Translations under genes and position numbers: made by a program
Assembly (NCBI GenBank): GCA_903837355.1
Contig: CAILUI010000264.1
Location: forward strand, 1-32,728
Direction of reading: 5' to 3'
From: an uncultured Victivallales bacterium
GTDB taxonomy: Bacteria > Verrucomicrobiota > Lentisphaeria > Oligosphaerales > JAFGRS01
Length of the DNA stretch: 32,728 nt
Shown here: in pieces, positions 15,754-23,028 of the stretch
Layout of the letters: each line of letters opens with the position of its first letter
Numbering within the stretch: position 1 is the first letter of the stretch
The notes under the pieces: generated by a model
Database searches by the model: none
The model's input: the letters and a program-made list of their open reading frames with translations, nothing else
What the model was told of the DNA's origin: nothing

Positions 15754-18208
15754 GGCCTGCCCCTTCCGTTGTCGTTGGGTGGACATACCACAACTCATGC
15801 GGCCTGGCGCCGGCCCCCGGTCGCTGCCACAGCATGGCCTGCAGGTAGCCCCGGCTCTCCAGTGCCCGCAGGATCTTGCCGGCGGCCTCGGCCGACTCGC
15901 AGCCCGATACCCCGGCCCGTATCAAGTCTTTGGCCTTCACCGCCACCGCGGCCCCACAGCCCTCTGCCTGGCGCACTTCGGCCAGCCGGCCACGGTTGGC
16001 GCGAATCCAGCCCCACACCCGGCTAGCGTCGGCAAGCTCTTGGCTCTCGCCAATCACGCCGGCAGCGCGGCGGGCGTGCTCTTTCAGGTGCTCGCATAGC
16101 CGGGCGGCGTTGCCCAGGTGTTCCAGGGTCACGCACAGCGGCCCCGTCCACCCGGCGCCGTCGCCGGCGGCCTCAGTGGCGGCAAAGAGCAGGGCCAGCC
16201 GGGCGGCGTGCTCTCTGAGCTTCCCCAGCCAGGTGGCAAGGAAGGTGTTGCCGGTTGCGGCGGCTTCGTTCAGTTCAGCGCCCCAGCCCCGGTACAGGTC
16301 GGTGAATAACTCAAAGGCGTCGGCGCCCAGGGTGGCAGGCAGCGGGTAGGGGGTGCCGTCGGGGGCAGTGCAAGCGGGTAAGGTCAGCAGTGCCCGTATC
16401 ATGCGGCTGTAGGCGGCGGCGGTGGCTTCTGGTACAGTTCCCCGCGGATACTCGAGAGCAGCCCCGCCAGGTGGACACAGGTACAGGAACCGGGCCAGGA
16501 ACCCACTGGCGCGGGCTTCGGGGTCTTGGCCGATGGTCTGCAGCGCGTCGGGCTGGACAAAGAGCAGCGCCGACAGGCAGGGTGCCCGCAGGTCGTAGGG
16601 GGGTCTGTTCTGCCGGTCCACCCGGTGCGGGTCGCCGGCATGGCCCTTCAACCATAGGTCAAGGTCGCCACCGTTTTCGACGTAACGGCCCTTCGCAATG
16701 GCCAGGACCTTACGCCCTTCGCTGCTGACCACACCCATGCGCTCGGCATTGCCTACCAGCCGGCGCCCCAGGGCCTCGGATGTTGAATCCTCGACGTACA
16801 GCCGGGGTTCCGTGGGTTCGGGGCCAAGCTCGGCCTCCAGTGCGTCCCGCTCATGCTCTATGTGGCGCGGGTCTGCATCGGCCTTCGTAGCGTCCCGCGT
16901 CAGGTTCTTACGCCTGGCTTCGGTCACCGCCTCGGCAAACTTCCACCGCGCCAGCGCGTGCAGGTATTCGGGCTTCTGTTCGGCTTCCCAGGTTTGCAGC
17001 GGGGCCAGGCAGGGGCGCAGCACGGGTGTCTTGCCGGTCCCGACAGGCGAAGCCACCAGCCAGTACAGGTTGCCCCGGCAGCCGTGCCCGTCCTTGATCG
17101 TCAGGGCCACGCGGTTGCCAAGCGCAATCCCGGCACAGCCCAGGACCGCGGCGCCGGCCATGGACTCGTGTACGCCGACGGCGGCGGCCACGGCCTGGCC
17201 CATATCGGCCAGTACCGCAGGCAGGGCGCCCCATGGCCAGGGCGATAGGGCAGCAGCGGCCCCGGTCAGCGGCGCCGGGGGTGTCCATGGATCAAGGGCC
17301 TGCATCGGGGGTTCGGGTGTGGTCAGGACCACGCGGGCGCCTTCACGCTTCGGGAAGGGCGCCGGCACGGCCCGCGGTTCAGTCGTGCCCTTGCGGACCC
17401 CGCTGGCGATAGTGGCGGCGGCCTCACGCTCTGGCAGCCCCGCGGTGCGGGCGGCGTCATGTAAGGCGCTCTCGACTTCGGGAAGGGTCAGTAGCCCAGC
17501 GGCCACGAGTTGGCCAGTCTTCAAGGCGGCCACGTTCAGGCGGTCGTTACGGCCACCGTCGACGGCAGCGGCCACGGCAGCGGCCTCGCTGGCCAGGGCG
17601 GCGCGAGCATAGGCGGGGGTGTTGTCCGCAGTGCCCCCTATGGTGGCATCCCAGGCCAGGGGGCGCCCCACGGGTGCCGGCGGGGTCTTCGGCAGCGCCG
17701 GGCGGTACTCGTCACGCCAGGGCAGCGGCGCCACATTCCGCACCACCTTGTAGGTGCCACCGCTCGGGTGACGGGAAGGCGGGGCCACGGCCTGGCGCCC
17801 GGTGCTGAGTAGTTCCCCGGTGGGGCGCTTCACCGACGGCGGCGCGGCCTGGCCCTCAGCGAGACTGAAGTACAAGTGACAGCGGCCCGGTTCGGCATTG
17901 TCGCGGGCCACGGTGCGGGTCTGTGCCGCTTCGGGGTGTGCTGCTGCCCAGGCGTCGAAGGCTGCCGGGTTGTCGAAGTCGAGAATGACCAGCCGGGAAG
18001 GCTCACCACACAGCAGCCCGATATTCGGCGGATTGTCGGTGTCCCAGGTGCTCGCCGCCTCGGCCATGGTCAGCCGCAGGTCTGGCCAGGCCGGCACCAG
18101 TGGGTTCTTGCCGCCAGCCGCAACCGGGATCGGCCACCAGCGGCGGCCCAGGTAGGACTGTGCGGCCTGGCAGTGCTGGGTGCGGGCTGGGGCGTCGGTC
18201 GCTGTCAT
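15743..18208 (-). CDS. Primase-polymerase / DUF3987 replication protein, 821 aa
   Basis: The N-terminal domain is a bifunctional primase-polymerase: the metal-binding pair is D77 and D79 in VILDFDNP, H111 lies in CHLYFSL, and VAPPSRHPSGGTY (141-153) is typical of the family. A linker helix region (220-280) follows. The C-terminal half is DUF3987-like with a Walker A loop GTGKT at 390-394 (WLVASPVGTGKTPV) and the usual LYVEDSTSEAL, GRYVENGGDLDLWL and FLARFLYLCPPG segments. Together these suggest it opens and primes the element's own DNA. I chose the ATG at 18208: GGAGG lies 7 bases upstream, inside the end of the excisionase-like gene, whose stop is 2 bases before. Longer in-frame starts add an Arg-rich leader. 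Key residues look intact. Confidence 0.88.
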   Translation of the reverse strand: MTATDAPARTQHCQAAQSYLGRRWWPIPVAAGGKNPLVPAWPDLRLTMAEAASTWDTDNPPNIGLLCGEPSRLVILDFDNPAAFDAWAAAHPEAAQTRTVARDNAEPGRCHLYFSLAEGQAAPPSVKRPTGELLSTGRQAVAPPSRHPSGGTYKVVRNVAPLPWRDEYRPALPKTPPAPVGRPLAWDATIGGTADNTPAYARAALASEAAAVAAAVDGGRNDRLNVAALKTGQLVAAGLLTLPEVESALHDAARTAGLPEREAAATIASGVRKGTTEPRAVPAPFPKREGARVVLTTPEPPMQALDPWTPPAPLTGAAAALSPWPWGALPAVLADMGQAVAAAVGVHESMAGAAVLGCAGIALGNRVALTIKDGHGCRGNLYWLVASPVGTGKTPVLRPCLAPLQTWEAEQKPEYLHALARWKFAEAVTEARRKNLTRDATKADADPRHIEHERDALEAELGPEPTEPRLYVEDSTSEALGRRLVGNAERMGVVSSEGRKVLAIAKGRYVENGGDLDLWLKGHAGDPHRVDRQNRPPYDLRAPCLSALLFVQPDALQTIGQDPEARASGFLARFLYLCPPGGAALEYPRGTVPEATAAAYSRMIRALLTLPACTAPDGTPYPLPATLGADAFELFTDLYRGWGAELNEAAATGNTFLATWLGKLREHAARLALLFAATEAAGDGAGWTGPLCVTLEHLGNAARLCEHLKEHARRAAGVIGESQELADASRVWGWIRANRGRLAEVRQAEGCGAAVAVKAKDLIRAGVSGCESAEAAGKILRALESRGYLQAMLWQRPGAGARPHELWYVHPTTTEGAGHGR

Positions 18209-18210
18209 GG

Positions 18211-18525
18211 TCACGCCTCCACGGCGTTGGCGCCGGCCAGGGCTTCGATGGCGGCCAGCGGCACGCGCCACTGCGAACCGACCTTGCGGCCCTGGACGCG
18301 GCCGTCAAGGATCATGCGGCGGATGGTCCACTCACTGATGCCGACGGCGCGGCCGGCTTCCTTCAGGGACAGCATCCGCCTGGCGGCCGGGTCGGCAGCC
18401 ACGGGCTTGCGGTCGTGGCCCTGCAGAGCCTCGACGATGGCGGTGGGGCTGGCGTCGGGGGCGTAGGGGCTGAGTAGTGCGGCGATGGCGGTCAGTGTGC
18501 TGGCTGGGATTGCTTTGACTTTCAC
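18211..18525 (-). CDS. Excisionase-like helix-turn-helix protein, 104 aa
   Basis: Residues about 51-96 form a MerR/Xis-type winged HTH: LSLKEAGRAVGISEWTIRRM, then RVQGRKVGSQWRVPLAAIEAL. Proteins of this type direct excision by tyrosine recombinases (recombination directionality factors) or act as small repressors. The N-terminal half is short, Ala-rich and helical. The start is a GTG at 18525 with AGGAGAC upstream; no better in-frame ATG exists. It is the first gene of the leftward operon and ends 2 bases before the replication gene, so excision and replication would be expressed together. Binding sites are not obvious in this region; the repeats at 13428-13549 are candidates. Confidence 0.8.
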   Translation of the reverse strand: MKVKAIPASTLTAIAALLSPYAPDASPTAIVEALQGHDRKPVAADPAARRMLSLKEAGRAVGISEWTIRRMILDGRVQGRKVGSQWRVPLAAIEALAGANAVEA

Positions 18526-18668
18526 CCTTGCTGTCTCCTGCTGTTGCTAGGGCCTCACATAAACTGCTCGCGACTACTTGTGGGTGATCGTTAACCGGGT
18601 GTATGTTATGGCATGGTTTAATCGAGAAAACATCGCTCAACTGGCATGTTATAAGGCTGGAAACCATG
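18526..18668. promoter_or_regulatory. Divergent control region of the element
   Basis: This is the most AT-rich non-coding stretch in the element, between the leftward operon and the rightward HTH gene. For the rightward gene a weak promoter is possible: TTGTGG (18578-18583), 18 bases, TATGTT (18602-18607). An inverted pair CATGGTTT (18612-18619) and AAACCATG (18661-18668) overlaps the start codon at 18666, and TGTTAT and GGCATG each occur twice nearby. This layout would suit autoregulation by one of the flanking HTH proteins, which is an inference. Confidence 0.4.
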
Positions 18669-19352
18669 GCAAGACCACAGACCATCACACACGTAGAACT
18701 CGCCCGGAAACTCAAGGTCGGAGTCCGCACTGTTTTGAGGTGGAGTGCTGGCAGTCTGCCCCGCGGATTCCCCTTGACGCACCTCCGCAAACTGGCGTCT
18801 GGACGGCTTGCCCTGACTCCCGGCGAGATCACTGTGCTGGCGGAGGTTTTCGTGCGACAACGGTCAGCACGGTGCCGGGCTCAGAGACGTAAGGTGCCGT
18901 CGCCGGGTCAGCGCCACGGCAGGGTTACAGTGCAGGGTTTGGCTCGGGTGGCGGACACTATTCGCGAGTGTGACTGGCATGTCAGCCGGATCAAGGAAAT
19001 AGCGGCCGAGCAGCGCGGCAAGTTGCTCACGTATAAGCGGAGCGCCGAAGCGGAGGAGCGGAAGCTCTGGGCGGAGTTTCGCGGTGTGCAGACTTCTGGA
19101 CTGTTGCCTGGGAAGCGCGTGATCCGGTCACAGGGTCAGGCTACCGTTGCCAACGCCAACGAGCTGGCGCTAATCGCCGCGGAGATCCTGGTCTGTCGGG
19201 AACGCATTGAGCACCTGGATGCAAGCGCCGCGGCGACGAGGAAGCAGTGTATGGACGCCATTCTAGCCGGCAACGACAAGAAAGCGCAGCTATGTGCCGA
19301 GTTCCGCAGCGCACAGATGCAGGTGGCGCGCCCGGGGATACCGCCAGAGTAG
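18666..19352 (+). CDS. HTH-containing protein of unknown function, 228 aa
   Basis: The N-terminal 25 residues contain a helix-turn-helix pattern (ITHVELARKLKVGVRTVLRW), followed by basic stretches. The remainder is highly charged and largely helical (RIKEIAAEQRGKLL, SAEAEERKLWAEF, ALIAAEILVCRERIEHLD), probably coiled-coil. I recognise no family; small terminase subunits and phage-type regulators have comparable N-termini. The ATG at 18666 starts right before the HTH but has only a weak ribosome site; an upstream in-frame ATG at 18603 would add 21 residues that look non-coding. It is divergent from the excisionase/replication operon, the usual place for a repressor that keeps an element quiet. 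The function is therefore inferred from position only. Confidence 0.6.
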   Translation: MARPQTITHVELARKLKVGVRTVLRWSAGSLPRGFPLTHLRKLASGRLALTPGEITVLAEVFVRQRSARCRAQRRKVPSPGQRHGRVTVQGLARVADTIRECDWHVSRIKEIAAEQRGKLLTYKRSAEAEERKLWAEFRGVQTSGLLPGKRVIRSQGQATVANANELALIAAEILVCRERIEHLDASAAATRKQCMDAILAGNDKKAQLCAEFRSAQMQVARPGIPPE

Positions 19353-19434
19353 CCCAGGCCGGCGCCGGGGCTTGCCAGTTTTGGAATCCTGGCGAGGGTC
19401 GCGGCTTCATGCGCCGCGGGCGCGCTTCTGTGCG

Positions 19435-20748
19435 TCAGGCCTGCAGGGCGGCCACGGCGGCCAGCAACTGGGCTTCGGTGGCGCGGGGGGCCAGCCGGGC
19501 CAGTTCCGACAGCAGGTCAGCGCAGGCGGGGGCCACGGCCAGCGGTAGGGCCTTGGTGCCGTCCATTGAGGGGAGGCTGTCGATTGCCTGGCGGGTGTCT
19601 TGATCGGTGTTGTGCAGATAGAGCCGTTGGACCGCGGGCGTGCTGTGACCGCACAGGGCCTGAATGACGTGTAGCGGGACGCCTTGCCGGGCGGCCAGGC
19701 TCACGAAGCTATGCCGCATGGAGTGATACCCGACCTCGACAACGGCGCGGCGGCCGGTGCTGGTGCGCTTGCCCGTCGCGGGGTCACGCTCAATGCCGGT
19801 GCCGGGTCGGTGCAGGCGGATACCGCAGGCGGTAAAGTGCTCGCTCACCTTGCGCACGACGGTTGTCGAGTTGGCCTTATAGGCGGCGCACGTCTCGGGC
19901 ACGACCGGCCCGACGCGCTGCGCTGACGGCGTCTCGGCCAGAATGGCGGCGAGTACCGGGTGAATTGGTATCACCAGTTCAGTGCCCTTGTACCGGGTCT
20001 TGCTGGGTTCACGAATGATGCGGGACAGGTCGCGCGCTACCTCTGACCAGTCGAGTTGGCAGGCGTCACCCAAACGGAAACCACAGTACAGCCCGATGGC
20101 GTACAGCGTCCGCAACTCGCCTTTGGCGGAACCGCACACGGCCCGCAGTTCGGGCTCGGTCAGTTCGCGGCGCCCGTTGGACTTGTGCGCCAGTTTGCGG
20201 AAGCCGTTGAAGGGGTTCGGCTCTATCTTCGCGGCGCGGAACATGGCGCGACAGGTCAGGAATATCTTGTTCACCCGGTCGGCGGATAGGTTGGACCTGG
20301 CCAGGTCGCGGCGGAACGTCTCGACGTGCGCGCCGGTCACGTCCTCGATGTTGACCAGTTTGCAGCCCTCTGCCCAACTGGTGAAGTGATCCCACAGTGA
20401 CCGGAAGTCACTGACGCTGCTTTCCGACAGCCGGCGCTCGGTGGTTCCGCGGGTGTTGACCTCGTAGGGGTACCGGGTCCAGACTTCAGACAGCGGCAAC
20501 TTCCTTCGCGCGGCCAGCTCGGCGGCGGCGGTTACTTCGCTTGCCGTCCTCAAGGAGTCCGCCACCATGCGCCGGCGCTGCTGTGCATCCCGAGCGGCCA
20601 AAGGCGCCAAGATGCGGTCGCGCTCGAGTTTGGCGGCTTCCTCGTTGGTCACGCGGAGGCTGTGCTGGTGCCGCTCGCCAGCGGTATAGTACTCCAACCA
20701 GTAGGTAGAGCCCCTGAGGTAGAGCCGTCCGGTTGTTCTGCGTGCCAT
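19435..20748 (-). CDS. Tyrosine recombinase (integrase), 437 aa
   Basis: This is the site-specific recombinase of the tRNA-Leu element. It has an N-terminal arm-binding-like region (MARRTTGRLYLRGSTYWLEYY), a core-binding SAM-like domain (about 85-185), and a catalytic domain with all expected residues: R225 (YCGFRLGD), the beta-hairpin lysine (K250 or K254), H342 and R345 (HSMRH), H368 (GHST) and nucleophile Y377 (LYLH). An intact active site implies it can still act. I chose the ATG at 20748; the open frame reaches 20829, but a candidate promoter lies in that extension. The gene starts 122 bases inside the right att copy and reads inward, the usual arrangement for tRNA-targeting elements. 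The left neighbour on the other strand ends 82 bases away. Confidence 0.95.
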   Translation of the reverse strand: MARRTTGRLYLRGSTYWLEYYTAGERHQHSLRVTNEEAAKLERDRILAPLAARDAQQRRRMVADSLRTASEVTAAAELAARRKLPLSEVWTRYPYEVNTRGTTERRLSESSVSDFRSLWDHFTSWAEGCKLVNIEDVTGAHVETFRRDLARSNLSADRVNKIFLTCRAMFRAAKIEPNPFNGFRKLAHKSNGRRELTEPELRAVCGSAKGELRTLYAIGLYCGFRLGDACQLDWSEVARDLSRIIREPSKTRYKGTELVIPIHPVLAAILAETPSAQRVGPVVPETCAAYKANSTTVVRKVSEHFTACGIRLHRPGTGIERDPATGKRTSTGRRAVVEVGYHSMRHSFVSLAARQGVPLHVIQALCGHSTPAVQRLYLHNTDQDTRQAIDSLPSMDGTKALPLAVAPACADLLSELARLAPRATEAQLLAAVAALQA

Positions 20749-20800
20749 GTATGCAGCCCTCGCGTGGCACCTCATGAACTTCCAAGGTGCACCACGGCAC

Positions 20801-20829
20801 AATGTACAACCCGAAAACGGTCGAAACAA
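20801..20829 (-). promoter_or_regulatory. Candidate integrase promoter
   Basis: On the minus strand, TTGTTT (20829-20824) and TACATT (20806-20801) are separated by 17 bases in an unusually AT-rich patch between the att site and the integrase start at 20748. The match to the sigma-70 consensus is partial: 3 of 6 at -35 and 4 of 6 at -10. Confidence 0.3.
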
Positions 20830-20870
20830 CTACATAACAACTGCAAAGTACAGGAAATAGCTACGCAGAA

Positions 20871-20930
20871 GCGGACTTAAAATCCGCTTCCCCTACGGGA
20901 ATACGGGTTCGACTCCCGTCCCGGGCACCA
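20871..20930 (+). repeat. attR: 3' tRNA-Leu fragment (60 bp)
   Basis: This is a perfect copy of 13323-13382: the anticodon arm, variable arm, T-arm, acceptor 3' strand and CCA of tRNA-Leu, without the 5' acceptor strand and D-arm. It is not a functional tRNA. It marks the right boundary of the integrative element; the sequence from 20931 on is presumably the original flank of the tRNA gene. Confidence 0.94.
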
Positions 20931-21063
20931 CTTCTGAAGCTAAACGCCGAAACATGCTCGCCCTTGCTCGTCAGCGGTAACAACAACACAACGACACGTC
21001 TCCCGTGCGTAACGCAGGCCGGGCTCCGGTGAACATCCCACCGAGAATGCGGGCAGACAAAAC

Positions 21064-22176
21064 ATGGCCAGCAAGGAATCTGTGAACCCTTCACCGCATC
21101 TGCTCTCCACGTTCGATCTCCGCGGGCTGCCCCTGCGGAACCGGGTGGTGATGGCCCCACTGACCCGCGCCCGGGCCGGACGTGACCGGGTGCCGAACGA
21201 GCTGATGGTGAGGTACTACACGCAACGCGCCTCGGCGGGGCTGATCATCGCGGAAGCGGCGACGATTTCCGAACAAGGGTTCGGTTGGGTGGACTCGCCG
21301 GGCATCTACAACGACGCCCAGGTGGCCGGGTGGGCGAAGATCACGGCGGCTCTCCATGACCGAGGCACGCCGTTCTTCCTCCAGCTCTGGCACTGTGGTC
21401 GGGCGTCCCACAGCAGCTTTCATGACGGACAGGCGGCCGTGTCGGCCTCGGCCATCAAGATCCATGGAGACACCATCCACACGCCCAAGGGCAAGGAGCC
21501 CTATGAGACGCCGCGCGCGCTGGCGACGGCGGAGGTGGTGGCGGTGGCGGAGGATTACCGGCGGGCGGCAGAGCGGGCCAAGGCTGCCGGGTTTGATGGC
21601 GTCGAGATCCATGCAGCCAATGGTTACCTGATCCACCAGTTCCTTGACTCAAAGACAAACCAGCGGACGGACCGCTACGGCGGCAGCGTCGAGAACCGGT
21701 TCCGTTTCCTGCGGGAGATCGTAGAGGGGATTCTGACCGTCTGGCCGGCGGCGCGGGTCGGCGTGCGCCTGTCGCCCAATGGGAACTTCAACGACATGGG
21801 AGCGCCGGACTTCCGTGAGACGTTCGCCTATGTTGCCGCGCAGTTGAACGCCTACGAACTCGCCTACCTGCACGTGATGGACGGGCTGGCGTTCGGATTC
21901 CATGAGCAGGGCAGACCGATGACGCTGGCGGAGTTCCGCGCCGTGTTCTCGGGGCCGCTGCTGGGGAACTGCGGGTACACGCAGCAGACCGCGGAGGAGA
22001 CGATTGCTTCCGGCAAGGCGGACCTCATCGCGTTCGGGCGGCCTTTCCTGAGCAATCCGGACCTCGTGGAACGCTTCGCGAATGGCTGGGAGTTGAACCC
22101 GCCGGCGGACCTGAAGGTGTGGTCAGCGCCGACCGCACAGGGCTACACCGACTTCCCGTTCCACCCCCGGACATGA
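21064..22176 (+). CDS. Old Yellow Enzyme family NAD(P)H:flavin oxidoreductase, 370 aa
   Basis: This is an FMN-dependent ene-reductase of the classical Old Yellow Enzyme/N-ethylmaleimide reductase type. It shows NRVVMAPLTRARA (26-38) for FMN binding, the substrate-binding pair H183/N186 and the following tyrosine Y188 in EIHAANGYLIHQFLD, NQRTDRYGGSVENR (199-212), and a C-terminal phosphate-binding region with GNCGYT and ADLIAFGRPFLSNPDL. Length is normal. These enzymes reduce activated double bonds of enones, maleimides and nitro compounds using NAD(P)H; the physiological substrate is usually unknown. The ATG at 21064 has no strong ribosome site. It is the first gene after the element's right att site, 133 bases away. 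It stands alone and is cytoplasmic. Confidence 0.94.
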   Translation: MASKESVNPSPHLLSTFDLRGLPLRNRVVMAPLTRARAGRDRVPNELMVRYYTQRASAGLIIAEAATISEQGFGWVDSPGIYNDAQVAGWAKITAALHDRGTPFFLQLWHCGRASHSSFHDGQAAVSASAIKIHGDTIHTPKGKEPYETPRALATAEVVAVAEDYRRAAERAKAAGFDGVEIHAANGYLIHQFLDSKTNQRTDRYGGSVENRFRFLREIVEGILTVWPAARVGVRLSPNGNFNDMGAPDFRETFAYVAAQLNAYELAYLHVMDGLAFGFHEQGRPMTLAEFRAVFSGPLLGNCGYTQQTAEETIASGKADLIAFGRPFLSNPDLVERFANGWELNPPADLKVWSAPTAQGYTDFPFHPRT

Positions 22177-22403
22177 GGGGCGCCGCGCACGGCAAGGGGG
22201 AGCCTCGCCGAACTCACCGACCGGAATACGCTACGCGATGCGCCAACCCCTGGCTATGGGGTCTTTCCCTACCCTAGGAAACCAGGGCCGCTCGCCAGTA
22301 GCCGCGGGGCGGGCCATGCTTGGCGGGTCGCGTGGAAACGGTGCCCGTTGCGGGTGAGGCGGTCCCAGTACTCCCGGTGCCCGGCCGGGCTCCCCTCCAC
22401 CCT

Positions 22404-22559
22404 GGGAACGCCACTCTCCAGAGTGGCTCCGAGGCTGCCAATCGGGAGATTGGCGTTCCCAGGGCCGCTGCCAATCGGGAGATTGGCGTTCCCAGGGGCC
22501 ACCTTCCTGGCGTGGGTGGTTGGGCATCAGAAAAGAACTTACGGCGCGGTGCCGTAAGT
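22404..22559. repeat. Modular hairpin repeat, copy 1
   Basis: An array of palindromic modules. A first hairpin pairs CCACTCT with AGAGTGG (22411-22426). Two 33-bp units follow, each holding GCCAATC-GGGA-GATTGGC (22437-22454 and 22470-22487) and GCGTTCCCAGGG. A conserved tail (GGTGGTTGGGCAT) runs to a last perfect hairpin, ACTTACGGC with GCCGTAAGT (22537-22559). It is intergenic, after the Old Yellow Enzyme gene. The same composite occurs in opposite orientation at 32132-32313 with one more unit. This is a dispersed multi-hairpin family, comparable in style to REP/BIME or MITE-like repeats. Confidence 0.85.
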
Positions 22560-23028
22560 CCTTGATGTCATATGGCGGAGGGGGTGTCCGTCGAGCCGGC
22601 GAGGGGCTCTCCCGTCGCAGTTTCCCTGACCATCACCGACCTCCCCGCCACGCTTCCCGCCCGCGCCGTAACCGGGATACACACGGAGGCAACCCGAATG
22701 TGCCCCCACCCCATTGCGAGCAATTATATCGTAATTGTAACCCGAACCTGGGGCGAAAGCAATAGGCGCAAGGCCGAGGAGGCAATGCCGTAGCGAACAC
22801 TGGCACCCCGCGCTGCGGGCATGCTTGTGTGTGAACCGCCGAACGATCCAGGACGGGTTGTGGCAGTTGCGGTTCGCGCGTCGGTACGTCCGGCCGGCCC
22901 CTGGAAGCCGGGTTCTCCGTAACCCGGCCGCGGGATACGGAGATCCCGCGTTCCACCCGGCCGGTGGCCCGGCTGGAGGGCGAGCCTTGCCGTCCAGCAG
23001 GACCTGCGTGCAGCGCTTGGTCACGCCG
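22560..23028. other. Intergenic region with an AT-rich palindrome
   Basis: I see no gene in these 469 bases. An AT-rich island contains a perfect palindrome, CAATTA (22721-22726), five bases, TAATTG (22732-22737), unusual in this GC-rich context and a candidate regulator site. Further right, around 22990-23010, GTCCAGCAGGAC occurs just beyond the second hybrid kinase and resembles the core of the hairpin after the first kinase (5794-5813). Confidence 0.35.

Larger units (their letters stand above)
13323..20930. mobile_element. tRNA-Leu integrative element with primase/DUF3987 module, about 7.5 kb
   Basis: The element is bounded by a perfect 60-bp duplication of the tRNA-Leu 3' part (13323-13382 and 20871-20930). 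Next to the right copy is a tyrosine recombinase reading inward. A leftward operon follows: excisionase-like HTH protein, Prim-Pol/DUF3987 replication protein, and small Cys/His protein. A divergent HTH gene lies in the middle. The left part holds a Sel1-repeat protein and about 600 bases without a gene, including clustered 12-bp direct repeats. I see no capsid, terminase, tail, relaxase or conjugation gene. The element is therefore smaller than a phage and looks like a satellite or mobilisable island with its own replication start. All core genes look intact, so it may still be mobile. Confidence 0.9.

Noticed and set aside
20871..20930. Second tRNA-Leu gene
   Set aside because: Only the anticodon arm to CCA is present; the 5' acceptor strand and D-arm are replaced by unrelated sequence. 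It is the att fragment.
22320..22565. Small proteins encoded through the hairpin repeat (translations with REIGVPR or IGRLAFPG)
   Set aside because: The 33-bp unit is a multiple of three, so tandem copies give repeating peptides in several frames on both strands. This follows from the repeat and is not evidence of a gene.
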